Below, in pieces: positions 48,293-60,285 of a DNA stretch of 64,000 bases. This DNA is from Harryflintia acetispora (lineage in GTDB: Bacteria > Bacillota > Clostridia > Oscillospirales > Ruminococcaceae). The notes below the pieces were generated by a model that was not told the DNA's origin, did no database searches, and was given only the letters and a program-made list of their open reading frames with translations. The position numbers and the translations under genes were made by a program. Numbering within the stretch: position 1 is the first letter of the stretch; every line of letters begins with the position of its first letter. The stretch lies in contig SLUK01000001.1 in the NCBI GenBank assembly GCA_004340125.1, forward strand, positions 124,001 to 188,000. The letters run 5' to 3'.

Positions 48293-50872
48293 TGTGCCGT
48301 CCGCACCCTCCTGGGGGCTTTGCGGCTCTCCGCCGGGTTCTTCGCCCTGCGGCTCGCCAGTCTCTTCTTCGCCACCCTCATCTTCTTCCTCGTGCGGGGC
48401 GCGCGCCAGGGAGACCACCTTGGAGTCCGGACCGATCCGCATCGTCTTTACACCGCCGCCGTACCGCGACTGCACCGTGATCTGCTCCACCGGTACCCGG
48501 ATGATAACCCCGTCGTCGGTGATCAGGATCAAATCGTCGTCCTCGTCCACCATCTTAATCCCCGCGACCGCGGTCTCCTTCTTCTCGGCCTTGTAGTTGG
48601 TGATGCCCTTGCCGCCGCGGCTCTGCAGCCGGTAATCCTCGATCGGCGTGCGCCGCCCGAGCCCGTTTTCCGCAATGGTCAGCAGCGTCGCATCCTCGCG
48701 CACCTGCTCCATCCCCACGACCTCGTCCTCGTCTCCGAGGTTTAAGGCCTTTACGCCGCGCGCGGTACGTCCGAGCGGGCGGGCGTCGCTTTCATTAAAG
48801 CGGATGGCCATTCCCTTGCGGGTCGCCACCACCAGCTCGTCCTCGCCGCCGGTCAGGCGCACCCAAGCCAGCTCGTCGTCCTCATCCAGGCTGATGGCGA
48901 TCAGCCCGATCTTGCGCACGTTCTTGAACGCGCTGAGCGCCGTGCGCTTGATGATCCCCCGCTTGGTCACCATAGTCAAATACTTGTCCTGCTCGATGTC
49001 GTCCACCTGGATCATTGCCGACACCTTTTCCCCCTCGTCGAGCTGGAGGAGATTGACAATATTGGTGCCCCGGCTGGCACGGGAACCCTCGGCGATCTCA
49101 TAGCCCTTGAGGCGGAAGACCCGGCCCTTGCTGGTGAAGAACATGATATAGTCATGGGTGGAGCAGATAAACAGCTCCTCCACGAAGTCCTCCTCCCGCC
49201 GCGTCATCCCGGACACCCCGCGGCCGCCGCGGCGCTGGGTGCGGTAAACGTCCATCACCTGGCGCTTGATGTAACCGTAGTGGGTCAGGGTGATCACGCA
49301 GTCCTCGACCGGGATGAGGTCCTCGATGTCCATCTCCCCGCTGATCGCGAGGATCTCGCTGCGGCGGGGATTGTTGAATTTGTTTTTGACCTCCAGCAGC
49401 TCCTTGCGGATGATGTCGTAGACCTTTCCCTCGTCCCCAAGGATTTCGGTCAACTCCTGGATCAGGATTTGCAGGTTTCCCAGCTCGTCCTCGATCTTCT
49501 TGCGCTCCAGTCCGGAAAGCTGCCCGACGCGCATCGCCACGATGGCGGCCGCCTGCAGATCGGAAAACGCAAAGCGCTCGATCAGCGCGGCCTTGGCGCC
49601 GGGGATATCGGGCGCGCCGCGGATGATGCGGATCACCTCGTCGATAAAGTCGATCGCCTTCTTGAGGCCTTCGAGGATGTGGGCGCGGTCCTGCGCCTTC
49701 CTGAGGTCGAACCGCGTGCGCCGGATGATGACCTCTTTTTGATGCTTTAAGTACTCGGTGAGCATGGCCTTGAGGGTCAGGATCCTCGGCTGCCCGTCCA
49801 CCAGGGCGAGCATGATGACCCCCACCGTATCCTGCAGCGGGGTGAAGGTATAGAGCTGGTTTAAGATCACCTGTGCGTTGGCATCCCGCCGCAGCTCGAC
49901 CACGATCTTGGTGCCGTTGAGGTTGCTCTCGTCCCGCAGCGCGGTGATGTTCTCCACCCGCTTGTCCTTGACCAGATCGGCGATGGCGGTGACGATCCTA
50001 TTTCGGGTGACCATATAGGGGGTCTCGGTGATCACGATGCGCTGCTTGCCGTTTTTCATCTCCTCAATGTCGGCCTTGCCGCGCAGGATGATCTTCCCCC
50101 GCCCGGTCGCATAGGCCGCGCGGATCCCGCTGCGCCCCATGATCTGGCCGCCGGTCGGAAAGTCCGGGCCCTGGACGAACTCCATGAGCTCGGCAAGCTC
50201 GGCGTCCGGGTTGTCGATCAGGTGGATGGTGGCGTCGATCACCTCGCCCAGGTTGTGGGGCGGGATGTTGGTGGCCATACCGACCGCGATGCCCGCCGAG
50301 CCGTTGACCAGCAGGTTCGGGAAGCGCGCCGGCAGCACCGACGGCTCGGTGGTCGAGTCGTCGTAGTTGGGCACGAAGTCCACCGTATCCTTTTCGATGT
50401 CGGTCAGCATATGCACCGCGACCTTGCTCATCTTGGCCTCGGTATAACGCTGGGCAGCCGGCGGGTCCCCGTCCATCGAGCCGAAGTTACCCTGGCCGTC
50501 CACCAGCGGATAGCGCATCGAGAAGGTCTGCGCCAGGCGCACCAGCGCGTCGTAAACGGAAGCGTCGCCGTGAGGGTGATAGCTACCGAGCACGGCGCCC
50601 ACGGTGTAAGCCGACTTGCGGTAGGCCTTCTCCGGGGTGATCCCCTCGTCGTACATGGTGTAGAGGATGCGCCGGTGCACCGGCTTGAGCCCATCGCGCA
50701 CATCCGGCAGGGCGCGGGAGGTGATGACCGACATCGAATAGTCGATGAAGGACTTTTTCATCTCCTTGCGGATTTCTACGGGAATGACCTTGGTGCCGCC
50801 GTCCCCGCCATCCCCGCCTTCTTCCTCCATTGGATCGCGGGAGAGCTCGTTGTCGTTTATCTCGTTGCTCAT
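48242..50872 (-). CDS. gyrA: DNA gyrase subunit A
   Basis: The 876-residue gyrase subunit breaks and rejoins DNA. The catalytic Tyr143 lies in [12 protein letters not shown], and the quinolone region reads [13 protein letters not shown] (Ala104 at the E. coli Ser83 position, Asp108 at Asp87). The six-bladed C-terminal domain has the GyrA-box-like QRRGGRGV. It has a ~20-residue acidic/Gly N-terminal extension. The ~55-residue C-terminal tail is Glu/Gly/Pro-rich and ends in a stretch encoded by a dispersed repeat. The gene follows gyrB with one small gene between. Confidence 0.98.
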   Translation of the reverse strand: MSNEINDNELSRDPMEEEGGDGGDGGTKVIPVEIRKEMKKSFIDYSMSVITSRALPDVRDGLKPVHRRILYTMYDEGITPEKAYRKSAYTVGAVLGSYHPHGDASVYDALVRLAQTFSMRYPLVDGQGNFGSMDGDPPAAQRYTEAKMSKVAVHMLTDIEKDTVDFVPNYDDSTTEPSVLPARFPNLLVNGSAGIAVGMATNIPPHNLGEVIDATIHLIDNPDAELAELMEFVQGPDFPTGGQIMGRSGIRAAYATGRGKIILRGKADIEEMKNGKQRIVITETPYMVTRNRIVTAIADLVKDKRVENITALRDESNLNGTKIVVELRRDANAQVILNQLYTFTPLQDTVGVIMLALVDGQPRILTLKAMLTEYLKHQKEVIIRRTRFDLRKAQDRAHILEGLKKAIDFIDEVIRIIRGAPDIPGAKAALIERFAFSDLQAAAIVAMRVGQLSGLERKKIEDELGNLQILIQELTEILGDEGKVYDIIRKELLEVKNKFNNPRRSEILAISGEMDIEDLIPVEDCVITLTHYGYIKRQVMDVYRTQRRGGRGVSGMTRREEDFVEELFICSTHDYIMFFTSKGRVFRLKGYEIAEGSRASRGTNIVNLLQLDEGEKVSAMIQVDDIEQDKYLTMVTKRGIIKRTALSAFKNVRKIGLIAISLDEDDELAWVRLTGGEDELVVATRKGMAIRFNESDARPLGRTARGVKALNLGDEDEVVGMEQVREDATLLTIAENGLGRRTPIEDYRLQSRGGKGITNYKAEKKETAVAGIKMVDEDDDLILITDDGVIIRVPVEQITVQSRYGGGVKTMRIGPDSKVVSLARAPHEEEDEGGEEETGEPQGEEPGGEPQSPQEGADGTGGEPPLPIRETPNVQE

Positions 50873-50903
50873 TTTCTGGATTCATTCCTTTCGCAGGCTG
50901 ACT

Positions 50904-51503
50904 TTATGCGCAATACTTGTAATCCTTCCCAAGCCGCTCGCGCAGAAGGGTGCCGATCTGCACCTGCTGTTCCTCGCTGAGCGTCTCCTTGGGCACCGCA
51001 AAGGCCCGGCTGTCCCGGTAGCGGATGGAATAAAAGTCCTCAAATTCGTGGACGGTCACCTTTTCGTGCCACTCCACCCGCCGGGTCTCGTTGGGGAAAT
51101 CGATGACGAAGCCCTCCTCCTGGAAGGTGAAGCCGAACGCGGTCCCGTCGGCCAATATCTGCCGCGCGGCGCGCCGGTTTCCGGTCGCGGTGTTGTAGCC
51201 GATCATCCCGATCATCACCGCGCAGAGAATCGTCATCAGCACCGGGCCGAGCTTGCTCTCCGCGCGCGGGATGGTCAACGCGTAGTTAACCGCCAGCAGC
51301 ACCAGCAGGCAGATGAAAATGACATGCCGGTTATAGGAGCCGTTGTGCCGGTCGGACAGGTTCAGCCACCCGATCAGCTGGCCCTCCTCCAGAGGAAACC
51401 GTAAAGACAGGTCCCCCGTCCAGGGCAGCTTCTTCGGCTTTTGGAGCGGCGCGTCGTTTGCGTAGTCGTTTTGCGGTGCGGGATTCTTCTTTTGATCGTC
51501 CAT
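50904..51503 (-). CDS. YcxB-like membrane protein between gyrB and gyrA
   Basis: The 199-residue protein has two membrane helices (about residues 60-105) followed by a YcxB-type C-terminal domain (FGFTFQEEGFVIDFPNETRRVEWHEKVTVHEFEDFYSIRYRDSRAF in outline; key part RRVEWHEKVTVHEFEDFYSI). Function unknown. GGAGGAGG precedes the ATG. It is 23 bases from gyrB and 31 from gyrA, so it is probably cotranscribed with them. Confidence 0.75.
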   Translation of the reverse strand: MDDQKKNPAPQNDYANDAPLQKPKKLPWTGDLSLRFPLEEGQLIGWLNLSDRHNGSYNRHVIFICLLVLLAVNYALTIPRAESKLGPVLMTILCAVMIGMIGYNTATGNRRAARQILADGTAFGFTFQEEGFVIDFPNETRRVEWHEKVTVHEFEDFYSIRYRDSRAFAVPKETLSEEQQVQIGTLLRERLGKDYKYCA

Positions 51504-51526
51504 CCGGCATCCTCCTCCTGTCCGGG

Positions 51527-53548
<2,022 letters not shown>

Positions 53549-53818
53549 TTAGAAACAGGAAAAGTCCTTTAAAAAACCGGTCCGCTTGCGCAGAGTCGCG
53601 CTTGAAATCTGAGAAATATACACAACCGTCTCCTCGTCCTCCTGGCAGACCACAAAAGATTTGGGCAGCTCGCTGGATACGTTGACCACCCTTCCCTGCT
53701 GCTGCGCGGTGGTTAAGAAATCCTTTGAGGATTTTTTGACGGTGGAGTTTTCAATGTCAAAGATGCCGATGATATCGCAGAGCCGGATCACAATCTCCTG
53801 CCCCAGATGAAGGTACAT
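53549..53818 (-). CDS. remB: RemB/YaaB-like extracellular matrix regulator
   Basis: The 89-residue protein matches the RemA/RemB (DUF370) family, small DNA-binding proteins that activate matrix and osmolyte genes in Bacillus. It has LHLGQEIVIRLCDIIGIFDIE at the start and a closing YISQISSATLRKRTGFL. Its place between recF and gyrB is the same as yaaB in Bacillus, hence RemB rather than RemA. It starts four bases after the recF stop. Confidence 0.9.
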   Translation of the reverse strand: MYLHLGQEIVIRLCDIIGIFDIENSTVKKSSKDFLTTAQQQGRVVNVSSELPKSFVVCQEDEETVVYISQISSATLRKRTGFLKDFSCF

Positions 53819-53821
53819 ATG

Positions 53822-54931
53822 CTATGCCTCCCCGCCTTTGATGGCGCCGTTTTCGATCAGGAAAGAGCGCCCGCTTTGCAGGACATGGAAAATATCCTCC
53901 TCGCAGCAGGTGATAAACACCTGGCGCTCGCCGATCCGATTGAGCAGGTAATCCCGGCGGCTGTGGTCCAGCTCGCTCATCACATCGTCGAGCAGGATGA
54001 CCGGTACCTTTCCCATACTTTCCTCTATTATGCCACATTCTGCCAATTTTAATGCCAGCACACAGCTGCGCTGCTGGCCCTGGGAGCCGTAAAGCCGGGC
54101 GCTGAGCCCTCCCAACGTGATCGCCAGGTCGTCCCGGTGAATCCCCACCGAGGTGACCCCCTGGCGAATGTCCTCCGCGCGGTGCGCGCGCAGAGCCTTT
54201 TCAAGCTCCCCGCGCAGCTTCGGCAAGTCCCAGTCAGGGTCGTATCCTTCGACCGAGCACTGGTAGAAAACGTTCATTTCCTCGCGGCCCTTGGAAATCC
54301 CCTCGTATACCTCTTTGGCAGCCTGCCCGATCCGCGCGATATACCGCTGGCGCAAAAGCATGACCTGCGCGCCTGCGCGCACCAGGTTCTGATCCCAGAT
54401 TTCCAGGGTATCCAGCAGCTCGCTGTGGTACTGCACGTCCCGCAGCAGCGCATTACGCTGAAACAGAGCCTTTTGATAATAGGAAAGCGCGCTGTTATAG
54501 GAGGGCAGCAGTTGGCCGATCGCCGTATCAAGAAAGCGCCGCCGCTCGGACGGTCCGTCCTTGACCAAGGAGAGATGGACCGGAGAAAATACCACCGCAG
54601 GCAGGACACCGCACAGGTCGGACACCGCATCCCGTTTGATCTCGTTGACCCATACGCCCCGTTTTCCGCCCAACGTAAGGCTTGCGCTCTGATCGCGCCC
54701 TTCGCTGAAAAACTCGACCGTAAGGCGCGCATTCTCCTGTCCGAAGCGGACCATCTCGCTCTCCCGCGCGCCGCGAAAGCTCTTCATTCCGCTGAACAGC
54801 CAAACCGCCTCGATCAGATTGGTCTTTCCTTGGGCGTTCTCGCCGTGAATGAGGTTGATCCCCTCGCCGGGCCGAAGCTCGAGTTGCTCGATGTTGCGGA
54901 AGTTTTGCAGCGCGATCCTCTTGATCCTCAC
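53822..54931 (-). CDS. recF: DNA replication and repair protein RecF
   Basis: This 369-residue SMC-like ATPase helps load RecA at gapped DNA. Walker A is GENAQGKTNLIEA near residue 30, the signature is YGSQGQQRSCVLALKLAE near 290, and Walker B is VPVILLDDVMSELD. The start is GTG, overlapping the yaaA stop as GTGA. Size and context are standard. Confidence 0.97.
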   Translation of the reverse strand: MRIKRIALQNFRNIEQLELRPGEGINLIHGENAQGKTNLIEAVWLFSGMKSFRGARESEMVRFGQENARLTVEFFSEGRDQSASLTLGGKRGVWVNEIKRDAVSDLCGVLPAVVFSPVHLSLVKDGPSERRRFLDTAIGQLLPSYNSALSYYQKALFQRNALLRDVQYHSELLDTLEIWDQNLVRAGAQVMLLRQRYIARIGQAAKEVYEGISKGREEMNVFYQCSVEGYDPDWDLPKLRGELEKALRAHRAEDIRQGVTSVGIHRDDLAITLGGLSARLYGSQGQQRSCVLALKLAECGIIEESMGKVPVILLDDVMSELDHSRRDYLLNRIGERQVFITCCEEDIFHVLQSGRSFLIENGAIKGGEA

Positions 54932-55149
54932 GCCGAGGTGACCTCGATGAGCACATCCAGCCCCACCTGGACCGTCATGCCGGGGCGCACCTTTTTGCCC
55001 CGCTGGACGACGGTCTCCCCATCAAGGGTTACTTCTCCCTGCTCGATGATTTCCTTGGCCATCCCGCCGGTATCCGCCACCCCGGCAAATTTTAAAAGGG
55101 AATCCATTTTAATGTATTCGGTTCGGATGGGCACCTTGATTTTTTGCAT
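54928..55149 (-). CDS. yaaA: S4-domain RNA-binding protein YaaA/RlbA
   Basis: The 73-residue S4-like protein lies between dnaN and recF, as in Bacillus and many Firmicutes. The S4 core reads MDSLLKFAGVADTGGMAKEI, then GEVTLDGETVVQRGKKVRPG. It is linked to ribosome assembly in Bacillus (RlbA). It overlaps recF by four bases. Confidence 0.93.
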   Translation of the reverse strand: MQKIKVPIRTEYIKMDSLLKFAGVADTGGMAKEIIEQGEVTLDGETVVQRGKKVRPGMTVQVGLDVLIEVTSA

Positions 55150-55159
55150 ATGGTCTCCT

Positions 55160-56263
55160 TTATTCGCTCTTCAGCCTGACCGGCAGCACCAGGAAGAGGA
55201 AGCCGTCCGATTCTTTGGGCACCACCTTCATCGGGGAGAGCGGGCCGTTGACCTGGAGCAGGACCTCGTCGCTGCTGCAAGCGCGCAGCGCATCCAGCAG
55301 ATATTTGCTGTTAAAACCCATATCCACGTCGTCGCCGGTCTTTTTACAGGCAATTTCATCGTGCGCCTTGCCGATGGTGGTGGAGCAGGAGGATTTAATC
55401 ACCTCGTCGAGGAAGCTTACCTTGAGCGGAGAGCGCAGCTTATCCGAGATCAGCAGCGAGATGCGCTCGATGCTGTCGATAAAGGCCCTGGTGGAAATCA
55501 GAATCTCGGTGGTCTGGTCGGCCGGGATGGCCGCCTTATAATCGAGAAACTCTCCTTCCAGCAGCCGGGAGATGACAAAATACCCTTCAATATGGAAGAT
55601 AATATGCTTTTTGGAAATGGTGAGAGAGATCTGCTTTTCCGGATCGCCCAGGAGCTTGGAAACCTCGGACAGGGTCTTGCCCGGCACCACGAAGCTGACA
55701 TCCTCCCCGACCTTGACCGGCTCCCGGCGCAGGGCAAGGCGGTAGCCGTCGACCGAGACGACGGTGAGCACGCTCTCCTTGATATCAAAAAGGGAGCCCT
55801 TGTGAACCGGCTTGGCGTCGCTGACCGCCACCGCAAAGAGGGTCTGGTCGATCATCGACTTGAGCGCGCCCGCCTCCATTTCAAGCAGCGGCTCGCCGCT
55901 GACGGTGGGCAGCTCGGGAAACTCCTGCGGATCCAGCCCCAAAATGGTGTATTCGGCCGCGCCGCTGACGATCTGGGTCAACAGCTTTTCGTCGCTGGAG
56001 ATCTCGATCACCTCGTAGGGCATGCGGCGGATCATGTCCGAAAGCAGCCGCGCCGAGAGGATGATTTCACCCTCGCTCTCGACCTTGGCATCGATGGTGG
56101 TGGTGATCCCAAGCTCCAGGTCGTACCCGGTCAGGGAGAGGGAATCCCCCTTGGCCTGCAGCAGGATGCCTTCCAGCGCCAGGATGGTCGATTTGGAGGA
56201 TACCGCCCGTGAGACGTTGGTGACCGCGTCACAGAGCTTATCTTTATTGCAGATGACTTTCAT
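55160..56263 (-). CDS. dnaN: DNA polymerase III beta sliding clamp
   Basis: The 367-residue clamp has three topologically similar domains. Landmarks are ILALEGILLQAKGDSLSLTGYDLE, FVVPGKTLSEVSKLL and the C-terminal NGPLSPMKVV and FLVLPVRL, the last being the client-binding edge. ATG follows AGAAGG. It is separated from dnaA by 361 bases. Confidence 0.97.
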   Translation of the reverse strand: MKVICNKDKLCDAVTNVSRAVSSKSTILALEGILLQAKGDSLSLTGYDLELGITTTIDAKVESEGEIILSARLLSDMIRRMPYEVIEISSDEKLLTQIVSGAAEYTILGLDPQEFPELPTVSGEPLLEMEAGALKSMIDQTLFAVAVSDAKPVHKGSLFDIKESVLTVVSVDGYRLALRREPVKVGEDVSFVVPGKTLSEVSKLLGDPEKQISLTISKKHIIFHIEGYFVISRLLEGEFLDYKAAIPADQTTEILISTRAFIDSIERISLLISDKLRSPLKVSFLDEVIKSSCSTTIGKAHDEIACKKTGDDVDMGFNSKYLLDALRACSSDEVLLQVNGPLSPMKVVPKESDGFLFLVLPVRLKSE

Positions 56264-56624
56264 ATGTTACCTTCTTTCTGTTCCCTCAAAGAGAGACCGA
56301 AGTTTTTAACAGCAAAGGAAGCGGGGAAAACCGCGAGAAAAGAAAAGAATATATTTTAGTAGTAATAGTAGGGGCCGCGCAAAAGTGGATGAGAGCCCTG
56401 AAATGGCTTGAATGTGCCGTTTTGAGGCAATAAGAGTATCTTGAAACGGGAAGGGATAATTTGTTTAGAGGTTGAAAGAGATTTTAAAAATTGACAGGGC
56501 AGTGGAAAAGAGCCTTTAAAGAGGGATAATTTGTGGAAAAGAATGGGCAAAACCAAAAAAGAGCAGTAAATTCTTCACAAAAGAACCTGATGGTGGAAAG
56601 GTGAAAAACAAAAATAGTGGAAAC
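56264..56624. other. dnaA-dnaN intergenic region with clustered DnaA-box-like sites
   Basis: No gene is present. Five GTGGA-core sites in the same orientation lie at about 56384, 56501, 56532, 56592 and 56616. The best, TGTGGAAAA at 56532-56540, is one base from the DnaA consensus (TTATCCACA read on the other strand). A 12-bp direct repeat GGGATAATTTGT occurs at 56453-56464 and 56523-56534. It probably forms one half of a bipartite origin. Confidence 0.6.
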
Positions 56625-57944
56625 TCAATTGTTGCGGATGTTTTTGATGATGTCCTCAATGGTTTCCTTATAGACTGAATCGTGCTGCATGTTTTTTTCC
56701 ACCTGCTGGATGGCGTAAACGATGGTGGAGTGGTCCCGCCCGCCGAATTCCTCCCCGATGGCCGACATCGACATCTGAGTGATCTCCCGCACGATGTAAA
56801 TGGCGATCTGCCTTGCACTGGATATTTGAGCTGAGCGCTTGTTGGAGCGGATGTCCTGCGCGGAGACCGAATAGGTGCGGCTGACCTCCGAGATGATCCG
56901 CTCGACGGTGACCGGGATGGGCTGGTTGTCGTTGAGGATGTCCCGGATGGCGTTCTGGGCGATCAGGATGGAGGGCGGGGTATGGGCCAGCTCCTCATAG
57001 GCGATGATCTTTTTGACCGCGCCCTCGAGCTGGCGGATATTGTTCTTGAGGCGGTTTGCTATGTATTCGGCCACCTCGTCCGGCATGGTGGAGCCCAGCA
57101 GTTGTGCCTTGCGCCGGATGATGGCGATGCGCGTCTCGAAATCGGGCGGCTGGATATCCGCCAAAAGCCCCCATTCAAAGCGGGTGCGCAGCCGGTCTTC
57201 CAGGGTTTTGATCTCCTTGGGCGGCCGGTCCGAGGTCAGGACGATCTGCTTGCCGGCTTGGTAGAGGGTATTGAAGGTATGGAAGAATTCCTCCTGGGTG
57301 CTTTCCTTGCCGCCGATAAATTGGATATCGTCCACCAGAAGCACGTCGGCCATCCGGTACTTGTCATGGAACTCCTTGGTCGTTTGGGTGGCGATGGCGT
57401 TGATCAGCTCGTTGGTGAATTCCTCACCCTTGGCGTAGATGATTTTTTTCTGGGGGGAATTCTTTTGAATTTCATTGCAGATGGCGTAGAGCAGATGGGT
57501 TTTGCCAAGCCCCGAGGCGCCGTAAATGAACAGGGGATTATAGGTGCTCGCCGGGTTGGCCGCCACCGCCAGGGAGGCCGCGTGGGCGAATTTGTTGGAC
57601 GGGCCGATGATGAAGGTGGAGAAGGTGTACTCATAGTCCCCATTCCCGGAGGGCTTGGACAGGAAGGGCGCCTCCGGCTCGGGGGCGGGAGAAAGATCGG
57701 GCTGGCAGACGATCTCAACCTTTACTTCAAAGCCAAGCACATTTTCAAAGGCGGTGGCCAGAAGCCCCAGATACCGCTCTTCGAGAATTTTCTTTTTGAA
57801 ATCGGTCTTGACACCGAGATATGCGGTGGACCCTTCGAGCTTGAGCGGCTCAATGTCCTTGATCCAGACCTTGTGGGCAACCTCGCTGATCTCGCCCTTG
57901 CAGTATTCGCTGACCAGCTCGAAAACTTCGTGAAAGGATTCCAT
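56625..57944 (-). CDS. dnaA: Chromosomal replication initiator DnaA
   Basis: The 439-residue initiator has domain I (residues 1-85), a short linker rich in Pro and Glu, an AAA+ domain with Walker A GASGLGKTH (142-150), Walker B VLLVDDIQFIGG and the C-terminal DNA-binding signature GGRDHSTIVYAIQQV. The ATG at 57944 is used; GGAGGG lies 10 bases upstream. The gene points away from rpmH, as is standard in Firmicutes. Confidence 0.98.
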   Translation of the reverse strand: MESFHEVFELVSEYCKGEISEVAHKVWIKDIEPLKLEGSTAYLGVKTDFKKKILEERYLGLLATAFENVLGFEVKVEIVCQPDLSPAPEPEAPFLSKPSGNGDYEYTFSTFIIGPSNKFAHAASLAVAANPASTYNPLFIYGASGLGKTHLLYAICNEIQKNSPQKKIIYAKGEEFTNELINAIATQTTKEFHDKYRMADVLLVDDIQFIGGKESTQEEFFHTFNTLYQAGKQIVLTSDRPPKEIKTLEDRLRTRFEWGLLADIQPPDFETRIAIIRRKAQLLGSTMPDEVAEYIANRLKNNIRQLEGAVKKIIAYEELAHTPPSILIAQNAIRDILNDNQPIPVTVERIISEVSRTYSVSAQDIRSNKRSAQISSARQIAIYIVREITQMSMSAIGEEFGGRDHSTIVYAIQQVEKNMQHDSVYKETIEDIIKNIRNN

Positions 57945-58175
57945 TCTAATATGACCCTCCAAAGGATGAAAAACAAAATTTAAGTTGGGGAAAGACTGCG
58001 AAAAAGGGGTGAAATCACGGTGGAAAAAGAAAAGTCAACCGTTTTTCAACCTCTTTATTTTATCATAAAAGGGACGGGCGTTCAAGTTTTTCAACGGGGT
58101 AATTTGCTATATATATAAATAATGTAGAAACTTTATTATACTAAAGCACTTTTCCAAAAATCCCGCGCAAACGGC
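57945..58175. other. Probable origin region upstream of dnaA
   Basis: The stretch between dnaA and rpmH has DnaA-box-like sites (TTTTCCACC at 58019-58027 on the - strand, TTTTCAAC at about 58043 and 58087, TTTTCCAAA at 58150). It also has a very AT-rich run (about 58100-58142), striking in this GC-rich genome and suitable as an unwinding element. Genes diverge from here on both sides. Confidence 0.65.
58057..58085 (-). promoter_or_regulatory. dnaA promoter
   Basis: Leftward TTGAAC (58080-58085), 17 bases, TAAAAT (58057-58062). Confidence 0.65.
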
Positions 58176-58204
58176 TTGACAGAGGGGAATGGTTCGGATA
58201 TAAT
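58176..58204 (+). promoter_or_regulatory. rpmH promoter
   Basis: TTGACA (58176-58181), 17 bases, TATAAT (58199-58204): perfect consensus, in keeping with a highly expressed ribosomal protein gene. Confidence 0.9.
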
Positions 58205-58244
58205 ATTACCTTGCAAGGTTTTGCCTCGAAGGGAGGGGAACAGG

Positions 58245-58379
58245 ATGCTTAGAACGTATCAGCCCAAGAAGATCCATCGTAAAAAAGAGCATGGCTTCCG
58301 CAAGAGAATGGCTACCAAGAACGGCCGCAAGGTACTCGCCCGCAGACGTTCAAAGGGAAGAGCCCGTCTGAGCTACTAA
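58245..58379 (+). CDS. rpmH: 50S ribosomal protein L34
   Basis: The 44-residue, very basic protein begins [18 protein letters not shown] and ends [13 protein letters not shown], matching L34. GGGAGGGG precedes the ATG. It leads the rpmH-rnpA-yidD-yidC-jag-mnmE-mnmG cluster found next to dnaA in most bacteria. Confidence 0.98.
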   Translation: MLRTYQPKKIHRKKEHGFRKRMATKNGRKVLARRRSKGRARLSY

Positions 58380-58385
58380 TGACCT

Positions 58386-58412
58386 GACCACAGACATTGT
58401 GGTCTTTCATTT
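58386..58412 (+). terminator. Attenuator-like terminator between rpmH and rnpA
   Basis: GACCACA (58386-58392) pairs with TGTGGTC (58398-58404), followed by TTTCATTTT. It is weak enough to allow read-through into rnpA, which would set the L34 to RnpA ratio. Confidence 0.6.
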
Positions 58413-58513
58413 TATTGCGTTCTTTCGTAAAAAAACGGATGGCGCAGTAAAAGGGGTCCCGTTGTGGGACAAGCTGGCGTGCCGAAAACGGCGCGCAAAT
58501 AAGGGGCTTTGCT

Positions 58514-58876
58514 ATGCCGCAGACCGTAACACTGAGTGAAAATCGGGATTTTAAGCGGATCTATGCAAAGGGGAAAAGCAGAGTGCACGCTCTGCTTGTT
58601 ACCTATGCCATGAAAAACCGCCTTGGCATCGCCCGGGTCGGGGTGGTGTCCTCGAAGAAGATCGGCAAGGCCGTCAGCCGCAACCGTGCGCGCCGCGTGG
58701 TGCGCGCCGCGTTGCGGGAGTGCGGTGAAATCCCGGCCGGTTGGGACGTGGTCTTTGTCTGCCGGGTCAAGACGGTGTACAGCAAATCGACCAGGATCGT
58801 CCCGGTCATGAAACGGCAGCTCGGCGAGCTGCTGCCGCAGGCCGCCGCAAGGATGGCGGATGAAAGAACGTTATGA
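58514..58876 (+). CDS. rnpA: Ribonuclease P protein component
   Basis: The 120-residue protein assists the RNase P RNA in maturing tRNA 5' ends. The RNR motif is present as [16 protein letters not shown] near residue 55, with [15 protein letters not shown] at the start. It overlaps yidD by four bases (ATGA). Confidence 0.97.
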   Translation: MPQTVTLSENRDFKRIYAKGKSRVHALLVTYAMKNRLGIARVGVVSSKKIGKAVSRNRARRVVRAALRECGEIPAGWDVVFVCRVKTVYSKSTRIVPVMKRQLGELLPQAAARMADERTL

Positions 58877-59124
58877 AAAAGCTGTTGCTGGCGCTCATCC
58901 AATTTTATCGAAAGCACATTTCTCCTTATAAGCCTGCCTGCTGCAGGTTCTATCCAACCTGTTCCTCATATGCTCTGCAAGCGGTATCTGAATACGGAGC
59001 AATCAGGGGCGGGTTTCTTTCGATGAAACGGATCCTGCGCTGCAATCCTCTCTTTAAAGGCGGCTATGATCCGGTGCCGCCAAAGCAGGAGCAGAAAAAC
59101 AGGAAGAAACAGCCGCAACAATAG
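58873..59124 (+). CDS. yidD: Membrane protein insertion efficiency factor YidD
   Basis: The 83-residue protein has the full YidD signature: [25 protein letters not shown] and [25 protein letters not shown] (read in parts). It helps YidC insert membrane proteins. It overlaps rnpA and precedes yidC by 79 bases. Confidence 0.96.
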   Translation: MKKLLLALIQFYRKHISPYKPACCRFYPTCSSYALQAVSEYGAIRGGFLSMKRILRCNPLFKGGYDPVPPKQEQKNRKKQPQQ

Positions 59125-59203
59125 GCGGCTATCATTGGCTTTGCTCCATACCAAACTTGTCTTCTGCCTGAGTGCCGGGCGGCGGGCAAAGACGGAGGTC
59201 AAC

Positions 59204-60268
59204 ATGAGTTTTATCAATGCGATATTCGGCTACCCGCTCGGTTGGATCATGTGGCTGCTCTACAAGGTCGTGCCGATCTACGGGCTTGCGCTGATCCTCT
59301 TCACCTTGATCACCAAGCTGGCCATGGTCCCGCTGATGATCAAGCAGCAAAAATCGATGGCCAAGCAGGCCGCCTTCCGTCCGCGGATGGAAGAGATCCA
59401 GAACAAGTACAAAAACAATAAAGAGAAAATGAACGAAGAGATGATGAAGCTGTATGAGGAAGAGGGCTTCAACCCGATGTCCGGGTGCCTCCCCATGCTC
59501 ATCCAGTTCCCCATCCTCTTCGGTTTGATCGACGTCATCTATCATCCCCTTAAGCACATCATGCGCTTTTCGGGCGAGATGATCACCCAGGCGACCGATA
59601 TCGTTAACAACCTCGGGCTGACGGTCAACCCCTACAGCTCGGAAATCAGCGTCATCAACGCGGTGCAGCAGAACCCCGGCGCCTTCTCCTCGATGGGTTC
59701 GGATTTTGTCAGCAAGATCCAGGACTTCAACTTTGTGTTCCTCGGGATCGACCTGTCGCAGGTGCCGACCTTTACGTTAAACCTGCTCATCCTTATCCCG
59801 ATCCTGTCGGGCGTCACCTCGGTGATGCTTTCGATGGCCTCCATCCGGCAGAGCAAGGCCACCATGGGCGAGAACGCCGCGGGCAGCGGGATGACCAACG
59901 CCATGATGTGGGCCATGCCGCTGATGTCTCTGTTCATCGCATTCCAGGTTCCGGCGGGCGTGGGTATGTACTGGATTTTGACCAACCTCTTCTCCTTTGT
60001 GCAGACCGTGCTGCTCAACAAGTTCTATAACCCCAAGGAGATGGCCGAAGCGGCCGCCGCTGAGGCGGAGAGAAAGCGGGAGGAAGCCCGTCAGCAGAAG
60101 ATCGAGGCCAAGAAAAAGCTCAAGGAAGGCAAGGTCGAGGAGAAGGAAGTTGAAGAGGCCCTTTCTCAAAAGGAGATCAACCGCCGCAAGCTGGCCGAGG
60201 CCAGGCGCCGCGACGCCGAACGGTACGGCGAGGAATACGTGGAAGTCACGGATGAGGACCTGAAATAG
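59204..60268 (+). CDS. yidC: Membrane protein insertase YidC (Oxa1 family)
   Basis: The 354-residue Gram-positive-type insertase has five hydrophobic segments (about residues 18-45, 100-125, 195-215, 230-250 and 265-290). It has the conserved helical hairpin KQQKSMAKQAAFRPRMEEIQ and a long basic/Glu-rich C-terminal tail that would contact the ribosome. It lacks the large periplasmic domain of Gram-negative YidC. No lipoprotein Cys is seen at the N-terminus. ATG follows GGAGG. Confidence 0.95.
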   Translation: MSFINAIFGYPLGWIMWLLYKVVPIYGLALILFTLITKLAMVPLMIKQQKSMAKQAAFRPRMEEIQNKYKNNKEKMNEEMMKLYEEEGFNPMSGCLPMLIQFPILFGLIDVIYHPLKHIMRFSGEMITQATDIVNNLGLTVNPYSSEISVINAVQQNPGAFSSMGSDFVSKIQDFNFVFLGIDLSQVPTFTLNLLILIPILSGVTSVMLSMASIRQSKATMGENAAGSGMTNAMMWAMPLMSLFIAFQVPAGVGMYWILTNLFSFVQTVLLNKFYNPKEMAEAAAAEAERKREEARQQKIEAKKKLKEGKVEEKEVEEALSQKEINRRKLAEARRRDAERYGEEYVEVTDEDLK

Positions 60269-60285
60269 AAAGAGGTGGAAAAGCG

